From the IMG/VR virus record IMGVR_UViG_3300042566_001780, positions 193,190-257,189 of that record: a stretch of 64,000 nucleotides of DNA. The stretch is one strand, 5' to 3'. The translations under genes and the position numbers were made by a program. The notes below the pieces were generated by a model. It was not told the origin of the DNA and did no database searches. It worked only from the letters and a program-made list of their open reading frames with translations. Shown here in pieces: positions 7,658 to 16,651 of the stretch. Source of the stretch: a virus. Numbering within the stretch: position 1 is the first letter of the stretch; each line of letters opens with the position of its first letter.

Positions 7658-8366
7658 TAAAGCTTAGAGGTTCTGCTCCAGACCCTCGGCAGAATCGGCC
7701 TTCATACAAATAATACCAATCACCATAATCACCGTCTTCAACATCTGCTACTTCAAGTCTAATATCATATTCGCCCGGTACTGATTTGAGTGAAGTGACA
7801 CCAATAGCGGCTAAAGCTTCTTTGACAGATTGGTAGGTGGTCTTATTATCATTTTGCTCTACAATCACGCCCATAATCTCAACAAGATCTGCACCTTGAT
7901 TAGATGAGTTGTATGTAGCTAAAACAGTCATTCCGGCCTTCAGCCGTGAGGCCAGGACACTTCCAGCACTAGTGAATGTAGTACCATTAGGTAGCTCTAA
8001 ATCTTCACCACCCTTAGTCACTGAAGCCACTATATCTAAAGCGTTACGAGATTTAGTATAACCAGATCTCATATCAGAAAGTTTAGCTTCTTTGATAGGA
8101 GTTGCTCTCTTAGCAATAGATGAAAATTCATTTATTGAATCAGATAGCAATTGAAACTTTTTAGTCATGTCTTTTAATGACTTTTTCATTTCCATTAATT
8201 TTGGATCTTGTGAAATTGAATTTAATTCAGCTTCAGAAAATGCGTCTTTAAGCTGAAGCTTTGCATTTTCTAATTTATTAGCTAATTGAACTGCAGATGA
8301 CTCAGCCACTTGAGTAACAGGCGGCTTAAACAACGCAGCTAATTGACGAAGATTATTAAATGACAT
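7638..8366 (-). CDS. Hypothetical structural-region protein
   Basis: A 242-aa protein. Residues about 1-110 are alpha-helical and Lys/Glu/Leu-rich, likely coiled-coil (KKSLKDMTKKFQLLSDSINEF). The C-terminal half has beta-type character with Gly-Asp turns and ends next to the 11-bp repeats, which supply its stop. ATG at 8366 with AGGA about 12 bases upstream is preferred over a TTG at 8426. It is the last gene of the minus-strand group starting near 16 kb. No family was recognised. Confidence 0.55.
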   Translation of the reverse strand: MSFNNLRQLAALFKPPVTQVAESSAVQLANKLENAKLQLKDAFSEAELNSISQDPKLMEMKKSLKDMTKKFQLLSDSINEFSSIAKRATPIKEAKLSDMRSGYTKSRNALDIVASVTKGGEDLELPNGTTFTSAGSVLASRLKAGMTVLATYNSSNQGADLVEIMGVIVEQNDNKTTYQSVKEALAAIGVTSLKSVPGEYDIRLEVADVEDGDYGDWYYLYEGRFCRGSGAEPLSFTQMKHK

Positions 8367-8429
8367 TTCGCAAAATCCTAGTAATGAAGACTTATTATTT
8401 AGTAAGTTAAGAAGACTTTCAACCAAAAA

Positions 8430-8939
8430 TCACTTCTTTAGTGCAATTAATCGCACATCATGCTCTTTGGTGATTAAAAGATCATCAGTGTACAGATAAT
8501 CTAATGAACACCAGATCTCATTGTCTTCAATAAAAACTTGTGATGATTGATCAGTTTTCAAATCGAAAGCATAGATGTCAAAGTTATTTTTTCGTATCAA
8601 TTTAAACCAAAAAGCTCTGGCAAATTTTGTTTGTGATTTACCAGAGCTTAAGATTAGATGTTGATCAATTACTATTTGATAGAGCTTTTCTGTTATAGAT
8701 TTTCCTCGAAATCCTTTATCAACCCAAACATAATCAACTTCCCAATAGTAGGTATTTTTGGGATTTCGTAGAATCAAAAAACCAATTAATTTTGAATTTG
8801 AAAACTTGAATGTGACTAAACGTCTTGGATTCAAATAATGAAAGCCATAACTATTCTTTAAATGCTGAATCTTTTTCAATAACCACTTTTTTGCATCTTC
8901 AGCATTTGAAATAGTAATGGCTCTCTCAAGAATCAACAT
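8430..8939 (-). CDS. GNAT-like N-acetyltransferase (putative)
   Basis: A 169-aa protein. Strand-rich segments LVTFKFSNSKLIGFLILR and YYWEVDYVWVDKGFRGKSITEKLYQIVI (about residues 40-105) follow the GNAT order, with GFRGKSI in the position of the acetyl-CoA pyrophosphate loop (Q/R-x-x-G-x-G/A), although the second Gly is replaced by Lys. Phages often carry divergent GNATs near tail genes. It starts 1 base after the preceding gene's stop. The substrate is unknown and the assignment moderate. Confidence 0.5.
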   Translation of the reverse strand: MLILERAITISNAEDAKKWLLKKIQHLKNSYGFHYLNPRRLVTFKFSNSKLIGFLILRNPKNTYYWEVDYVWVDKGFRGKSITEKLYQIVIDQHLILSSGKSQTKFARAFWFKLIRKNNFDIYAFDLKTDQSSQVFIEDNEIWCSLDYLYTDDLLITKEHDVRLIALKK

Positions 8940-8940
8940 C

Positions 8941-9357
8941 TTAGATTCTTCTACGCAATAATCCAGATTTCAGATCTTTCAGCATCTCTTCAGTCACTAG
9001 TTGATCACCGCCTTTGTTGTAGGCTGGAGCAACCATGAATTTCTTAGATTTTGCTTCAAGTTCACGCCTCAACATTTCCGGATCATCCTTAAATTGAATT
9101 TCGGGACGATCAACTGGTTTTGTAGCGGTACCAAATGATGTAGACTTTGGTGCTGTAGCAAGGCGCGATTCATCAATGAAAACAGTCTTTACGACTGGAT
9201 CAATTTTCTTTGTTGTCTTTTTGGTTGGCTTCCCGTGACCAAGTGTCATAGAGTTAACACTAGTCAGCCATTTTTGGTAATCTTCTTGTTCTTTTTGCCA
9301 ACCTGGCTTTTTCTTAGTCTTGGCTTTCTTAGAAAAGACTTTAATAATTTGCGTCAT
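8941..9357 (-). CDS. Basic hypothetical protein
   Basis: A 138-aa protein that is strongly Lys-rich in its first half (SKKAKTKKKPGW, KPTKKTTKKID) and looks largely disordered. It may bind nucleic acid or act as a scaffold, but no domain was recognised. It is ATGA-coupled to the chaperone-like gene upstream. Confidence 0.55.
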   Translation of the reverse strand: MTQIIKVFSKKAKTKKKPGWQKEQEDYQKWLTSVNSMTLGHGKPTKKTTKKIDPVVKTVFIDESRLATAPKSTSFGTATKPVDRPEIQFKDDPEMLRRELEAKSKKFMVAPAYNKGGDQLVTEEMLKDLKSGLLRRRI

Positions 9358-9791
9358 TGATCAGACTCAGAAGTTTCGACAGTTGGCCAAATTATATCAT
9401 ATGGGAATCCTGGCTGAGCGGTGATATCGCGAAGAGCTTGACGATAAGTTGCCCATGCTACTCGATCAACTGGTGCATCTAATACCTGTGTCCAATCTGA
9501 CTCTGATAAAAGTCTATTTCTAAAGTCTCGTGCAGACTGAGCCACTATCTGTTCTTCTAAAGCTAATTCTTCTTCAGTCTTTGAAACTATTGACCAAGTC
9601 AATGATACAGAATCCCATTCTAGTTTTTCACTAGGAGAATTAACAATTGGTGGGTTTTCAACTAAAACATACCCGGCGTCTGCTAATTCTTCACTAGTGA
9701 ATGTAGCCGGATCTGTACGGGTAGTCCCATTAGATAAAGTAATTCTAAATGGAAGTTGACGTGGATATTGATTATTAAGTGAGTATAGCAT
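9354..9791 (-). CDS. Tail-fibre assembly chaperone-like protein
   Basis: A 145-aa protein. Its C-terminus matches the phage tail assembly chaperone family (Phage_tail_APC type): RNRLLSESDWTQVLDAP...WATYRQALRDIT...GFPYDIIWP. It closely resembles the C-terminus of the protein at 12877-13347. Such proteins help fibre folding or are attached near fibre tips. ATG at 9791 is chosen; a TTG at 9821 would overlap the upstream gene. It lies directly downstream of fibre genes. Confidence 0.7.
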   Translation of the reverse strand: MLYSLNNQYPRQLPFRITLSNGTTRTDPATFTSEELADAGYVLVENPPIVNSPSEKLEWDSVSLTWSIVSKTEEELALEEQIVAQSARDFRNRLLSESDWTQVLDAPVDRVAWATYRQALRDITAQPGFPYDIIWPTVETSESDQ

Positions 9792-9798
9792 AATTAGT

Positions 9799-10638
9799 TC
9801 ATATGTAAAATAGCGCGGCAACTAAAGTCATAGTTCCACTATTAACTCCGCCGCCTGCAGTAATAGAATATGTCGATAGCCCGGGGGTTATTTGATTAAT
9901 GTCACCGTAACTAGTCAAGTATGCATTGTTACTAGCTAAATTTCCAGATGATTGTGTTACCGCATTAGAATCTGTTAGGTTTTCAGAATTAACAGAAATG
10001 AAACCTGGCAACGATGATCCACGTCTGGCAGAGGCTATGATAATGCCACGATTGACTGTTGCAGATGGTGTAATATTTGCACTTATTGATACAGGTGTTC
10101 CCGTTAATCCATTGCTATTTGCGCTATGCTGTATTGAAGATTCTAAATTTATTGCAAATACATCAATGATACAATCTTGCCCGGTGCCAGAAAGAGTAAC
10201 AACTATAGATGCTTCAGATATACTATTAGGAACATTCAAATAATGTATGGCTGAACCAACCGTAGTTCCAGGCCTCGCTACAGCGACTGTTGCTGCAATA
10301 CCATCAATAGTTACACCACTTACCACAATAGAGGATGCAGAAATAAAACTGCTAACCACTACAACATATCTGTTCGCAAATGATTCGCCGATATTAACTT
10401 TCGTGAATGTATAGGCGCTAGAATCAGTGTTGCTAATTCGTCTGTCGACTTGGGATATAGTTTGTATACTTTTAGGAAAAGAAGTAGTTGATCTTAAATT
10501 CCAAATACCCTGAGCTGTGGTATAATCAAAATTGGTTATTTGCGCAGGTTCAGGTGCTGTTGGTCTACTGGCTGTTTTTCTATCTTCCCAAACAGAAAAT
10601 AATTTCCTAGTTCTAAAACCACCATATCTGTTAATCAT
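9799..10638 (-). CDS. Fibre-region structural protein
   Basis: A 279-aa protein starting MINRYGGFRTRKLFS. It is rich in Ser, Thr, Ile and Val with alternating hydrophobics, indicating beta-structure. The N-terminal 70 residues contain QGIWNLRS, also seen as SGIWSLQS in the upstream 521-aa protein, so the two share a tail-attachment or linker module. ATG at 10638 overlaps the upstream stop (ATGA). It is likely a receptor-binding or tip protein, judged from context only. Confidence 0.55.
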   Translation of the reverse strand: MINRYGGFRTRKLFSVWEDRKTASRPTAPEPAQITNFDYTTAQGIWNLRSTTSFPKSIQTISQVDRRISNTDSSAYTFTKVNIGESFANRYVVVVSSFISASSIVVSGVTIDGIAATVAVARPGTTVGSAIHYLNVPNSISEASIVVTLSGTGQDCIIDVFAINLESSIQHSANSNGLTGTPVSISANITPSATVNRGIIIASARRGSSLPGFISVNSENLTDSNAVTQSSGNLASNNAYLTSYGDINQITPGLSTYSITAGGGVNSGTMTLVAALFYI

Positions 10639-12200
10639 AATGGATTTGTTCCCCATTTAGCCTGAAGATATTTTCTGATGGTAAATCGTTGCTCTGCTGT
10701 TAAAATACCTTCATACACGAGGATTTCGCCAAAGGCGCCACCGGCAGTGTAGCGTGTATCTGAAGTACCTATAACCCGATATCCTAAGGTACTTGGGGAT
10801 GCCCCTGAAGCAGAAGTTGGCGTCACTGTAACACCATCAATTGCAAATGAAGAGGTTGTTGTATTTGTATTGAATATCATTTCAACAATGCTAGCATCAC
10901 CCTCCACAACTCCATTGCTGGCTGCATATGAATATGCCGTACTCGATGTAGCAATTTGTGGTAATCCATTTAGTCCAGTAGATGTAAACAAAACTGCATA
11001 TGGGACACCGGTGGCGCTTTGCAATGCAGTAGTTGTGTCTGCTGATAAAATGCCGATACTTTTATATCCTGATACTGTATACCATGAGGCAACAAAAAAT
11101 ATTGTTTGCGGGGTACTAATAGTTGTTGGTGTTGCCGTTTTTAGATAGCTAACTGTAGCACTTGGGAAAGCCACAGCAGGTTTAATTAATCCATTAACGG
11201 TGGTGAGTGTGGGTATACTTGCAGATCCTGTAGTATAAACAACACCATTCTTCTTATCTTTCCAGGAAGAAATACTATTTCCCGAGCTAAATGTTAATGT
11301 GGCTGAATCATTTGCGTCCATCCAAAGTTGCAAACCTGGTACGTTGTTTGGAATGTTCTTATTTGCAGCTTCAATTGCTGATTGCAATGACCATATTCCA
11401 GAATTCTTGTAATTCCCATACACTGGAACTGTTGTTAATGCAGGCTTGAGTGCTAATGATACACCCGTCCAAGAATCATTTGTTGTAGATCCAGTAATTG
11501 AAAATGCAGTGGGTGTAAAGGTGCCAGATACCCATTCGTTATAACCAACGCCTAATGCGCCGTCATATGTGTCACTTCCAGAAGTCGATACAAATCCAGT
11601 CAAGTTGCCGCCGGCACTAAACGCGTAAACTGTACCAGAATATGCAGTTGCTCCTATGCTCATAATAATAGCATTTTCTGTTACTGGAGTTATTGGAGGG
11701 GGAACTGCTAATCTACCATTTATCCCGCTAGATGTTTGCGTAGTGACATCGAGCGGGGTTGAGGCATCTGCACCACGCCAAACATACACTATCATCATCT
11801 GTGAATTTGACGTCGACAACGCAGATGGGACAGGAAAAGTTGTATCGGGGGTACTTCCCATTACTTTATAGCTGACGTTCAATACTGAATCATATGTGTC
11901 ATTAGCTGACACTTGAGTGATTATTGTATAGCCTGAAGGTGTAGAAGGAAATGTAGTAAGGTTGGCACCTAATGCCATTGCCAGGATTACAATATCTCCT
12001 GCTTGCGGGGTACTATTAATTCCGCCTGTTAACGCAAATGTAACATTAGTAGCAGAAGTTGATCCTGCGCGGTTATAAGTTTGACTCCCAACTAATATAG
12101 GTCGCAGATATTGTTGGTTTTGCCCCACCACATATCTCTCTACGGATGTAAAATCTAGAGTAGCACCTATCATACCACCATTAAGAAATACACTTTCCAT
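10635..12200 (-). CDS. LamG/ConA-like lectin-domain adhesin
   Basis: A 521-aa protein. The N-terminal half (about 1-255) is beta-rich. The region from about residue 280 reads as a concanavalin-like lectin: VPGLQLWMDANDSATLTFSS...ISSWKDKKNG and a C-terminal GEILVYEGILTAEQRFTIRKYLQAKWG, which is the usual end of phage and environmental LamG modules. It likely binds host surface glycans. Start and stop codons are coupled to both neighbours (TAATG upstream, ATGA downstream). Confidence 0.65.
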   Translation of the reverse strand: MESVFLNGGMIGATLDFTSVERYVVGQNQQYLRPILVGSQTYNRAGSTSATNVTFALTGGINSTPQAGDIVILAMALGANLTTFPSTPSGYTIITQVSANDTYDSVLNVSYKVMGSTPDTTFPVPSALSTSNSQMMIVYVWRGADASTPLDVTTQTSSGINGRLAVPPPITPVTENAIIMSIGATAYSGTVYAFSAGGNLTGFVSTSGSDTYDGALGVGYNEWVSGTFTPTAFSITGSTTNDSWTGVSLALKPALTTVPVYGNYKNSGIWSLQSAIEAANKNIPNNVPGLQLWMDANDSATLTFSSGNSISSWKDKKNGVVYTTGSASIPTLTTVNGLIKPAVAFPSATVSYLKTATPTTISTPQTIFFVASWYTVSGYKSIGILSADTTTALQSATGVPYAVLFTSTGLNGLPQIATSSTAYSYAASNGVVEGDASIVEMIFNTNTTTSSFAIDGVTVTPTSASGASPSTLGYRVIGTSDTRYTAGGAFGEILVYEGILTAEQRFTIRKYLQAKWGTNPL

Positions 12201-12559
12201 TAGCTAATTTCCTCATAACTGCATACTGCTTGTAAATCAGCATCAGCGCTTGCTAAACATCTAATCGCATCACCTTCCTCAAGATAAATTGCTGTGTCTT
12301 TTGAGACAACCACTAACGTGGCATCAGCTGGAATCGTGATAGTGCTTGCTAATTTATAAGACGTAGATGATCTAAAAATATCAATGGTGATATCTGCAGA
12401 GTTAGTGCCATCAATGTTAGATACGATCAGTGAATTAATCTTGAATATCTTTCCAGATGCAACTGAGTTCGTCACAATTGCCGTAAGAGTAGTCGTTACA
12501 TCTAGTACCGATGTTTTGCCTAGAATGTTGGTGACGTTTACTATGTTCGGGTTTGCCAT
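12200..12559 (-). CDS. Small beta-rich fibre-region protein
   Basis: A 119-aa protein with the pattern ADITIDIFRSSTSYKLASTITIPADATLVVVSKDTAIYLEEGDAIR, typical of small phage tail or head-decoration beta-sandwiches. AAGGAA lies upstream of the ATG. It is TAATG-coupled to the LamG-like gene. Role unknown. Confidence 0.6.
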   Translation of the reverse strand: MANPNIVNVTNILGKTSVLDVTTTLTAIVTNSVASGKIFKINSLIVSNIDGTNSADITIDIFRSSTSYKLASTITIPADATLVVVSKDTAIYLEEGDAIRCLASADADLQAVCSYEEIS

Positions 12560-12568
12560 TATTGTTCC

Positions 12569-12877
12569 TTAACCAAATACTATTGCCATTGCTATGGCCT
12601 TACCTGTTGTTACATCTCCCGGTACTCCTTGAGATCCCGTATATCCTATTGCAGCATAAGCGCCTGAAGATCCAGTATACCCAGTATCTCCACGAGAACC
12701 TGTAAAACCTGCTCCCTGAGAACCCGTATAACCTAGTGATCCCGTATATCCTATTGGCGAGTTTGCATAATTTGTTACTATCCAACTATTTTTAGTGGAT
12801 GAATATGTATAAAAAACCCCATTTAAGGTGTATGTTTGCCCATCAACGGGGCTTGACGGGAAGTTTAAAGCTGCCAT
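12569..12877 (-). CDS. Short collagen-like tail protein
   Basis: A 102-aa protein. The N-terminal 35 residues match a common phage tail module (LNFPSSPVDGQTYTLNG...FYTYSSTKNSWIV). Residues about 42-92 are G-(Y/F)-T-G-S-x collagen-like repeats of the same type as the 726- and 689-aa fibres. It is TAATG-coupled to the chaperone-like gene upstream. It may be a fibre remnant or a short adaptor. Confidence 0.65.
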   Translation of the reverse strand: MAALNFPSSPVDGQTYTLNGVFYTYSSTKNSWIVTNYANSPIGYTGSLGYTGSQGAGFTGSRGDTGYTGSSGAYAAIGYTGSQGVPGDVTTGKAIAMAIVFG

Positions 12878-13347
12878 TAATTATTCTCCGGTTTTAGTGG
12901 CCAAGTTATATTAAATGGAAAACCGTCTTGACTAGGTAAATCCCTAAGCCCCTGTCTATAAATCTGCCATTTAGATGATACAGGCTCTTGAACATCTTTT
13001 AATTGTGTCCAATCACTTTCTGCTAATAATTTATTCCGTCGTTCTCTAATATTTTGTGTAAATTCAAATAATTTTAAATTTTTCTCTTCATCCGAATATT
13101 CAATAATGTCATATCCTAAAACCCACTGGTTGTTTAAATAAACTGGTTGCTCATGCCTTGTGCATTTATAATTAGTTGAATCATAAGACATGGCTTCTAA
13201 TATTTCAACAGAAAAAATATTGTTTTCTTCTAAAATAGTTGAAGGTATTTTGGCAGGCAGAATAATATGCTTGAATTGATTTCTGAGTTCCTGCAAATCA
13301 TATGGATATTTAATAGATCCATCACTATTTATTTTTACATATTGCAT
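12877..13347 (-). CDS. Tail-fibre assembly chaperone-like protein
   Basis: A 156-aa protein. The C-terminal 65 residues carry the tail-assembly-chaperone signature (RRNKLLAESDWTQLKD...WQIYRQGLRDL...GFPFNITWP), shared with 9354-9791. The N-terminal part differs, so the two probably serve different fibres. The start at 13347 has AAGGA 6 bases upstream; an ATG at 13353 is less well spaced. Confidence 0.72.
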   Translation of the reverse strand: MQYVKINSDGSIKYPYDLQELRNQFKHIILPAKIPSTILEENNIFSVEILEAMSYDSTNYKCTRHEQPVYLNNQWVLGYDIIEYSDEEKNLKLFEFTQNIRERRNKLLAESDWTQLKDVQEPVSSKWQIYRQGLRDLPSQDGFPFNITWPLKPENN

Positions 13348-13356
13348 ATTCATTCC

Positions 13357-14175
13357 TTAAACATCAGCTGTATTGGTAGATGGGTATGCTCTACCAGGCC
13401 CCCACATAATTCTTATAGCGCCGCCGGTGCCTGCTCCACCAGCACTAGAAAATGTTATTGATCCCCATCCGCCAGCTCCTCCACCACCGTAATTACCCCC
13501 AGCTCCACCTGGCGTTGTGCTATCGCCATCACCACCATTTATACCTCCACTCCCACCAGCACTTGATACTGTCCCTGACGTACCCTCCCCCCTAGGGCCA
13601 ACACCTCCTCCGCCGTCAGCGCGAACGCCGCTTTTACCGCTGCCACCTAAGCCGCTGTCACCATTAGCAGAATATCCGGCCGCCCCGCCACCCTGCCCGC
13701 CTGATGTTAATGATCCACTAGAATCCCCACCATTAGCTCCGGAATATGCAGCATCGCCAATACACAAACTTGCTAATCCACCTAGCCCACCTGCCGGATT
13801 TGATCCCGATGCAGACGCTCCGCCAGTAGCGCCCGGCGCTGCAAATAGTAAGGTTTGAACATTACCCTGCCTCGAGAGTGTTGATCCTGCTGATGATATG
13901 AACACCCTAATTCTCTCACCCGGAATAACAGGTATATTATTAGCATATGCAAGTGCTCCACCCCCACCCCCTGCGCCGCCACCATATATTGACCCAGCGC
14001 CTCCAGCCCCACCGCTCCCTATAGCTACGGCGCATATTTTAGTAACTCCTAAAGGCACGGTAAAGATATTATTAACTGTTCCATTTCTCGTGGTGGTGGC
14101 ATATATTATCTGCCCACTTTGACCAGAGTCTATTGTGTTTAGGGCATTTAAAAGGCCCTTCATAGCTTGTTTCAT
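13357..14175 (-). CDS. Glycine-rich adhesin-like tail protein
   Basis: A 272-aa protein. After a 45-residue N-terminus comes FTVPLGVTKICAVAIGSGGAGG, then glycine-rich patches (GGGAGGGGG, GGNYGGGGAGGWGS, about residues 54-262). Such polyglycine blocks are typical of tail-tip adhesins like T-even gp38 and of many phage glycine-rich tail proteins. It probably contacts the receptor or caps a fibre. TAATG coupling joins it to the collagen-like fibre upstream. Confidence 0.65.
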   Translation of the reverse strand: MKQAMKGLLNALNTIDSGQSGQIIYATTTRNGTVNNIFTVPLGVTKICAVAIGSGGAGGAGSIYGGGAGGGGGALAYANNIPVIPGERIRVFISSAGSTLSRQGNVQTLLFAAPGATGGASASGSNPAGGLGGLASLCIGDAAYSGANGGDSSGSLTSGGQGGGAAGYSANGDSGLGGSGKSGVRADGGGGVGPRGEGTSGTVSSAGGSGGINGGDGDSTTPGGAGGNYGGGGAGGWGSITFSSAGGAGTGGAIRIMWGPGRAYPSTNTADV

Positions 14176-16355
14176 TATGATACATTAACCATAGAAAGGA
14201 CACCAAACCAATTAACGCCACCATCATTTGTTAAAAACGTTAGCACATCAGTACCAGTTGCAGTTAATGATGGGGCAATTCCATTACTCCATTTTACAGA
14301 AGCTGGAAAAGTCATAGTAAATGATCCGCCATTTGTTATATAGATAACTATCTCATCAAATGTTAGCGGGTTAGTAAATGAAAAAGTTACATTACCATTA
14401 GCCGTAATCACGAAAGATTCCGCAACGGTACAATCTAACGTTTTTGCCCCGCTAGTTGTTCCTAAATTAGATCCAGGTGTAGTATTATTTCCACTCGATC
14501 CTATAAAACCTTGGCTTCCTGTAAATCCCCTAGATCCAACGAAACCTGTGTTACCAAATGAGCCAGTAAATCCGGTAATTCCAATATCACCTTTTGACCC
14601 AGTATACCCTATATCACCCCTAGATCCAGTATAACCTATTTGCGGTGTTGACGTTTCCACCCACTGATTACTGGTTCCATCATTGTAATAGACATAAAGT
14701 TTACCTAATTCAGAATCCCACCAAAGATCACCATCAACTGGTGTTAAAGGCGCAGTAGTAGATACAGTAACAGAAGCTCCGCCCCCGGAAATGCTAGTCC
14801 AAATAGTGTCATAATCTGTGGCACTATTTTTAGTAAGCACTTGACCTGTAATACCACCTACTGCAATACCTGCACCAGCACTGCCAGTAAATCCACGTGA
14901 TCCAGTAAATCCGGCAGTTCCTTGACTTCCGGTGTATCCTATGATACCTTGAGATCCAGTGAAACCAACATCTCCTTTAGAGCCAGTGAAACCTAAGTTT
15001 CCTTGAATTCCTTGGGATCCAGTAAATCCAATCAATCCCTGGCTACCAGTAAAACCAATGTCACCATTAGATCCAGTAAATCCTGCCGCGCCCGGGATGC
15101 CCTGCGATCCTGTAAAACCTGCGCCTTGGCTTCCTGTGTATCCTAACGAGCCAGCAGGACTAAATGTTAGATACAGGTTTTCTAAATATGTTGGCAATGA
15201 ACCATAAATGTATGATACATTTAAAGTGATATACTCAGTTTGTTCAGATAATGACAGAACATTGAATATGCCCCAAGAGCCATACGATGACGTGAATGAT
15301 GATAAATGTAATTGGCCTTTGCCCTGAGATACACCATCATCAAAGCTTAATAGCCACTGGGTGTAATCAGTAATCCCCAAAGCGCTAGTTTTAGCAAGAT
15401 AAATTTCAGTTACACTAGAAATCGTTGCGTTGTTATAGCGAACTGTGCCGGATATTGGACCAATACCAGGGGTAGTTGTAGTGTCAAAACTATATCGTAT
15501 GCCCTCTCTAAGTCCCTGTGATCCTGTAAAACCCTGTGATCCTGTAAAACCAGTTGCGCCTCTAGACCCAGTAAAACCCTGAGATCCCGTATAGCCCTGT
15601 AAACCCTGCGCGCCGCGCGATCCAGTAAAACCAATTGCACCCTGGCTACCAGCAAAACCAATCACACCTGCGGATCCGGTGAAACCCACCCCTTGGGAGC
15701 CAGTGAAACCAATTTCTCCATTTGATCCAGTGTATCCATAAGAACCAGTAAAACCAATTGCACCTTGGCTACCAGTGTATCCAATATTACCCTGACTACC
15801 AGTATAACCAAGTGGGCCCGCTTGCCAAGTACCATCACCTCTAAGCCAGGTTGTACTATTTGCAGTACCAGTTCCTAATCGTGCAGGTGAAGCTGTGCCA
15901 GTAGCATTACCTAAATCTAGATAATAACTGCCATGTTGCCCATCTAGTAGATCAGCATTTAGATTAGCGACTAGTGTAGTAGAAGTTATAGTTAATGGAG
16001 CTGTTCCTGTTGCTACAGAAGAAATAAATGCTAATGCTGAAACATTACCATTCACTTGAAGCTTATTTCCATTGTCTGTAGCAGAACCGAGTACTACATT
16101 CCCGCTATATTGAGCTATTTTGACTAAGCCAGTATCTAATATTTCTAACGATGGAATTCCTGAAATATCATTTACTGAGAAAATAGTGCCGGACATATTA
16201 TCAGAAATACTGAATAATTGTCCATTTGTACCTTCTACTGATAGTGTAGAATCATTTGATAGCGAAATAGCAAGAGTTTTCGTCTCATCTAAAGAAACAA
16301 AATCAATATTCTGGGTTTGCAACCCATTTTTGGTAATAAATTTTTTAGTAGCCAT
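14175..16355 (-). CDS. Collagen-like tail fibre (726 aa)
   Basis: Modular fibre. Residues 1-130 form an N-terminal module shared with the 1311-aa fibre (GQLFSISDNMSGTIFSVNDISGIPSLEI), likely for attachment. Three blocks of G-(Y/F)-T-G-S-(Q/R/K) collagen-like triplets lie at residues 183-282, 405-498 and 574-621. They alternate with beta-domains, including a VDGDLWWDSELGKLYVYYNDG module at 540-560. The C-terminal 100 residues are a beta-rich tip. Collagen-like trimers in phage fibres act as stiff rods. A TTAAATAG octamer lies 39 bases upstream. Confidence 0.85.
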   Translation of the reverse strand: MATKKFITKNGLQTQNIDFVSLDETKTLAISLSNDSTLSVEGTNGQLFSISDNMSGTIFSVNDISGIPSLEILDTGLVKIAQYSGNVVLGSATDNGNKLQVNGNVSALAFISSVATGTAPLTITSTTLVANLNADLLDGQHGSYYLDLGNATGTASPARLGTGTANSTTWLRGDGTWQAGPLGYTGSQGNIGYTGSQGAIGFTGSYGYTGSNGEIGFTGSQGVGFTGSAGVIGFAGSQGAIGFTGSRGAQGLQGYTGSQGFTGSRGATGFTGSQGFTGSQGLREGIRYSFDTTTTPGIGPISGTVRYNNATISSVTEIYLAKTSALGITDYTQWLLSFDDGVSQGKGQLHLSSFTSSYGSWGIFNVLSLSEQTEYITLNVSYIYGSLPTYLENLYLTFSPAGSLGYTGSQGAGFTGSQGIPGAAGFTGSNGDIGFTGSQGLIGFTGSQGIQGNLGFTGSKGDVGFTGSQGIIGYTGSQGTAGFTGSRGFTGSAGAGIAVGGITGQVLTKNSATDYDTIWTSISGGGASVTVSTTAPLTPVDGDLWWDSELGKLYVYYNDGTSNQWVETSTPQIGYTGSRGDIGYTGSKGDIGITGFTGSFGNTGFVGSRGFTGSQGFIGSSGNNTTPGSNLGTTSGAKTLDCTVAESFVITANGNVTFSFTNPLTFDEIVIYITNGGSFTMTFPASVKWSNGIAPSLTATGTDVLTFLTNDGGVNWFGVLSMVNVS
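14493..15809 (-). repeat. Three collagen-repeat coding blocks in the 726-aa fibre
   Basis: Blocks at 15510-15809, 14868-15143 and 14493-14636 encode imperfect six-residue units of G-(Y/F)-T-G-S-x type. DNA similarity among blocks, and with the 22754-23242 block, makes recombination between fibres likely. Confidence 0.85.
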
Positions 16356-16393
16356 TAATTCCCCTTGGTTCCACTATCCCCAAGCGTATATGT

Positions 16394-16401
16394 CTATTTA
16401 A
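16394..16401 (-). promoter_or_regulatory. Predicted late promoter (TTAAATAG)
   Basis: Minus-strand TTAAATAG, 39 bases before the 726-aa fibre start at 16355. It overlaps the 3' end of the 83-aa ORF upstream. Confidence 0.42.
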
Positions 16402-16649
16402 GCAATTATGGATTCTGCACTCCACTCATTTGAAGAAAGAATAGTTATCATTTCTTCATGAGTGAATGGGCCCTGTTTTGAATTAAGAAGGGCAATGCAA
16501 GATGGTTCATCGCCATTCCATTTCACAAAAGTTTTAGATCTATCAACTGAACGACGAACTGTTTCTGCTGACGTTTCTAGTACTTGTGAAAAGTCAATTT
16601 TGTCAAGTTCTTCAGTTGAGAAGATAATGTAGTTTCTATTTTCGTACAT
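16398..16649 (-). CDS. Small fibre-cluster protein (83 aa)
   Basis: Acidic 83-aa protein of mixed alpha/beta character (NYIIFSTEELDKIDFSQVL at the start, THEEMITILSSNEWSAESII at the end). It closes the LamG array. It may be a chaperone or accessory of the neighbouring adhesins, by position only. No family was recognised. Confidence 0.55.
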   Translation of the reverse strand: MYENRNYIIFSTEELDKIDFSQVLETSAETVRRSVDRSKTFVKWNGDEPSCIALLNSKQGPFTHEEMITILSSNEWSAESIIA

Positions 16650-16651
16650 AA

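Noticed and set aside
12600-12785. Aromatic-rich minus-strand frame in a second register
   Set aside because: Alternative frame of the collagen-like repeats; composition is a by-product of the repeat codons.
13517-14122. Proline-rich plus-strand frames
   Set aside because: Mirror image of the glycine-rich adhesin codons on the minus strand (GGN read as NCC); no start signals.
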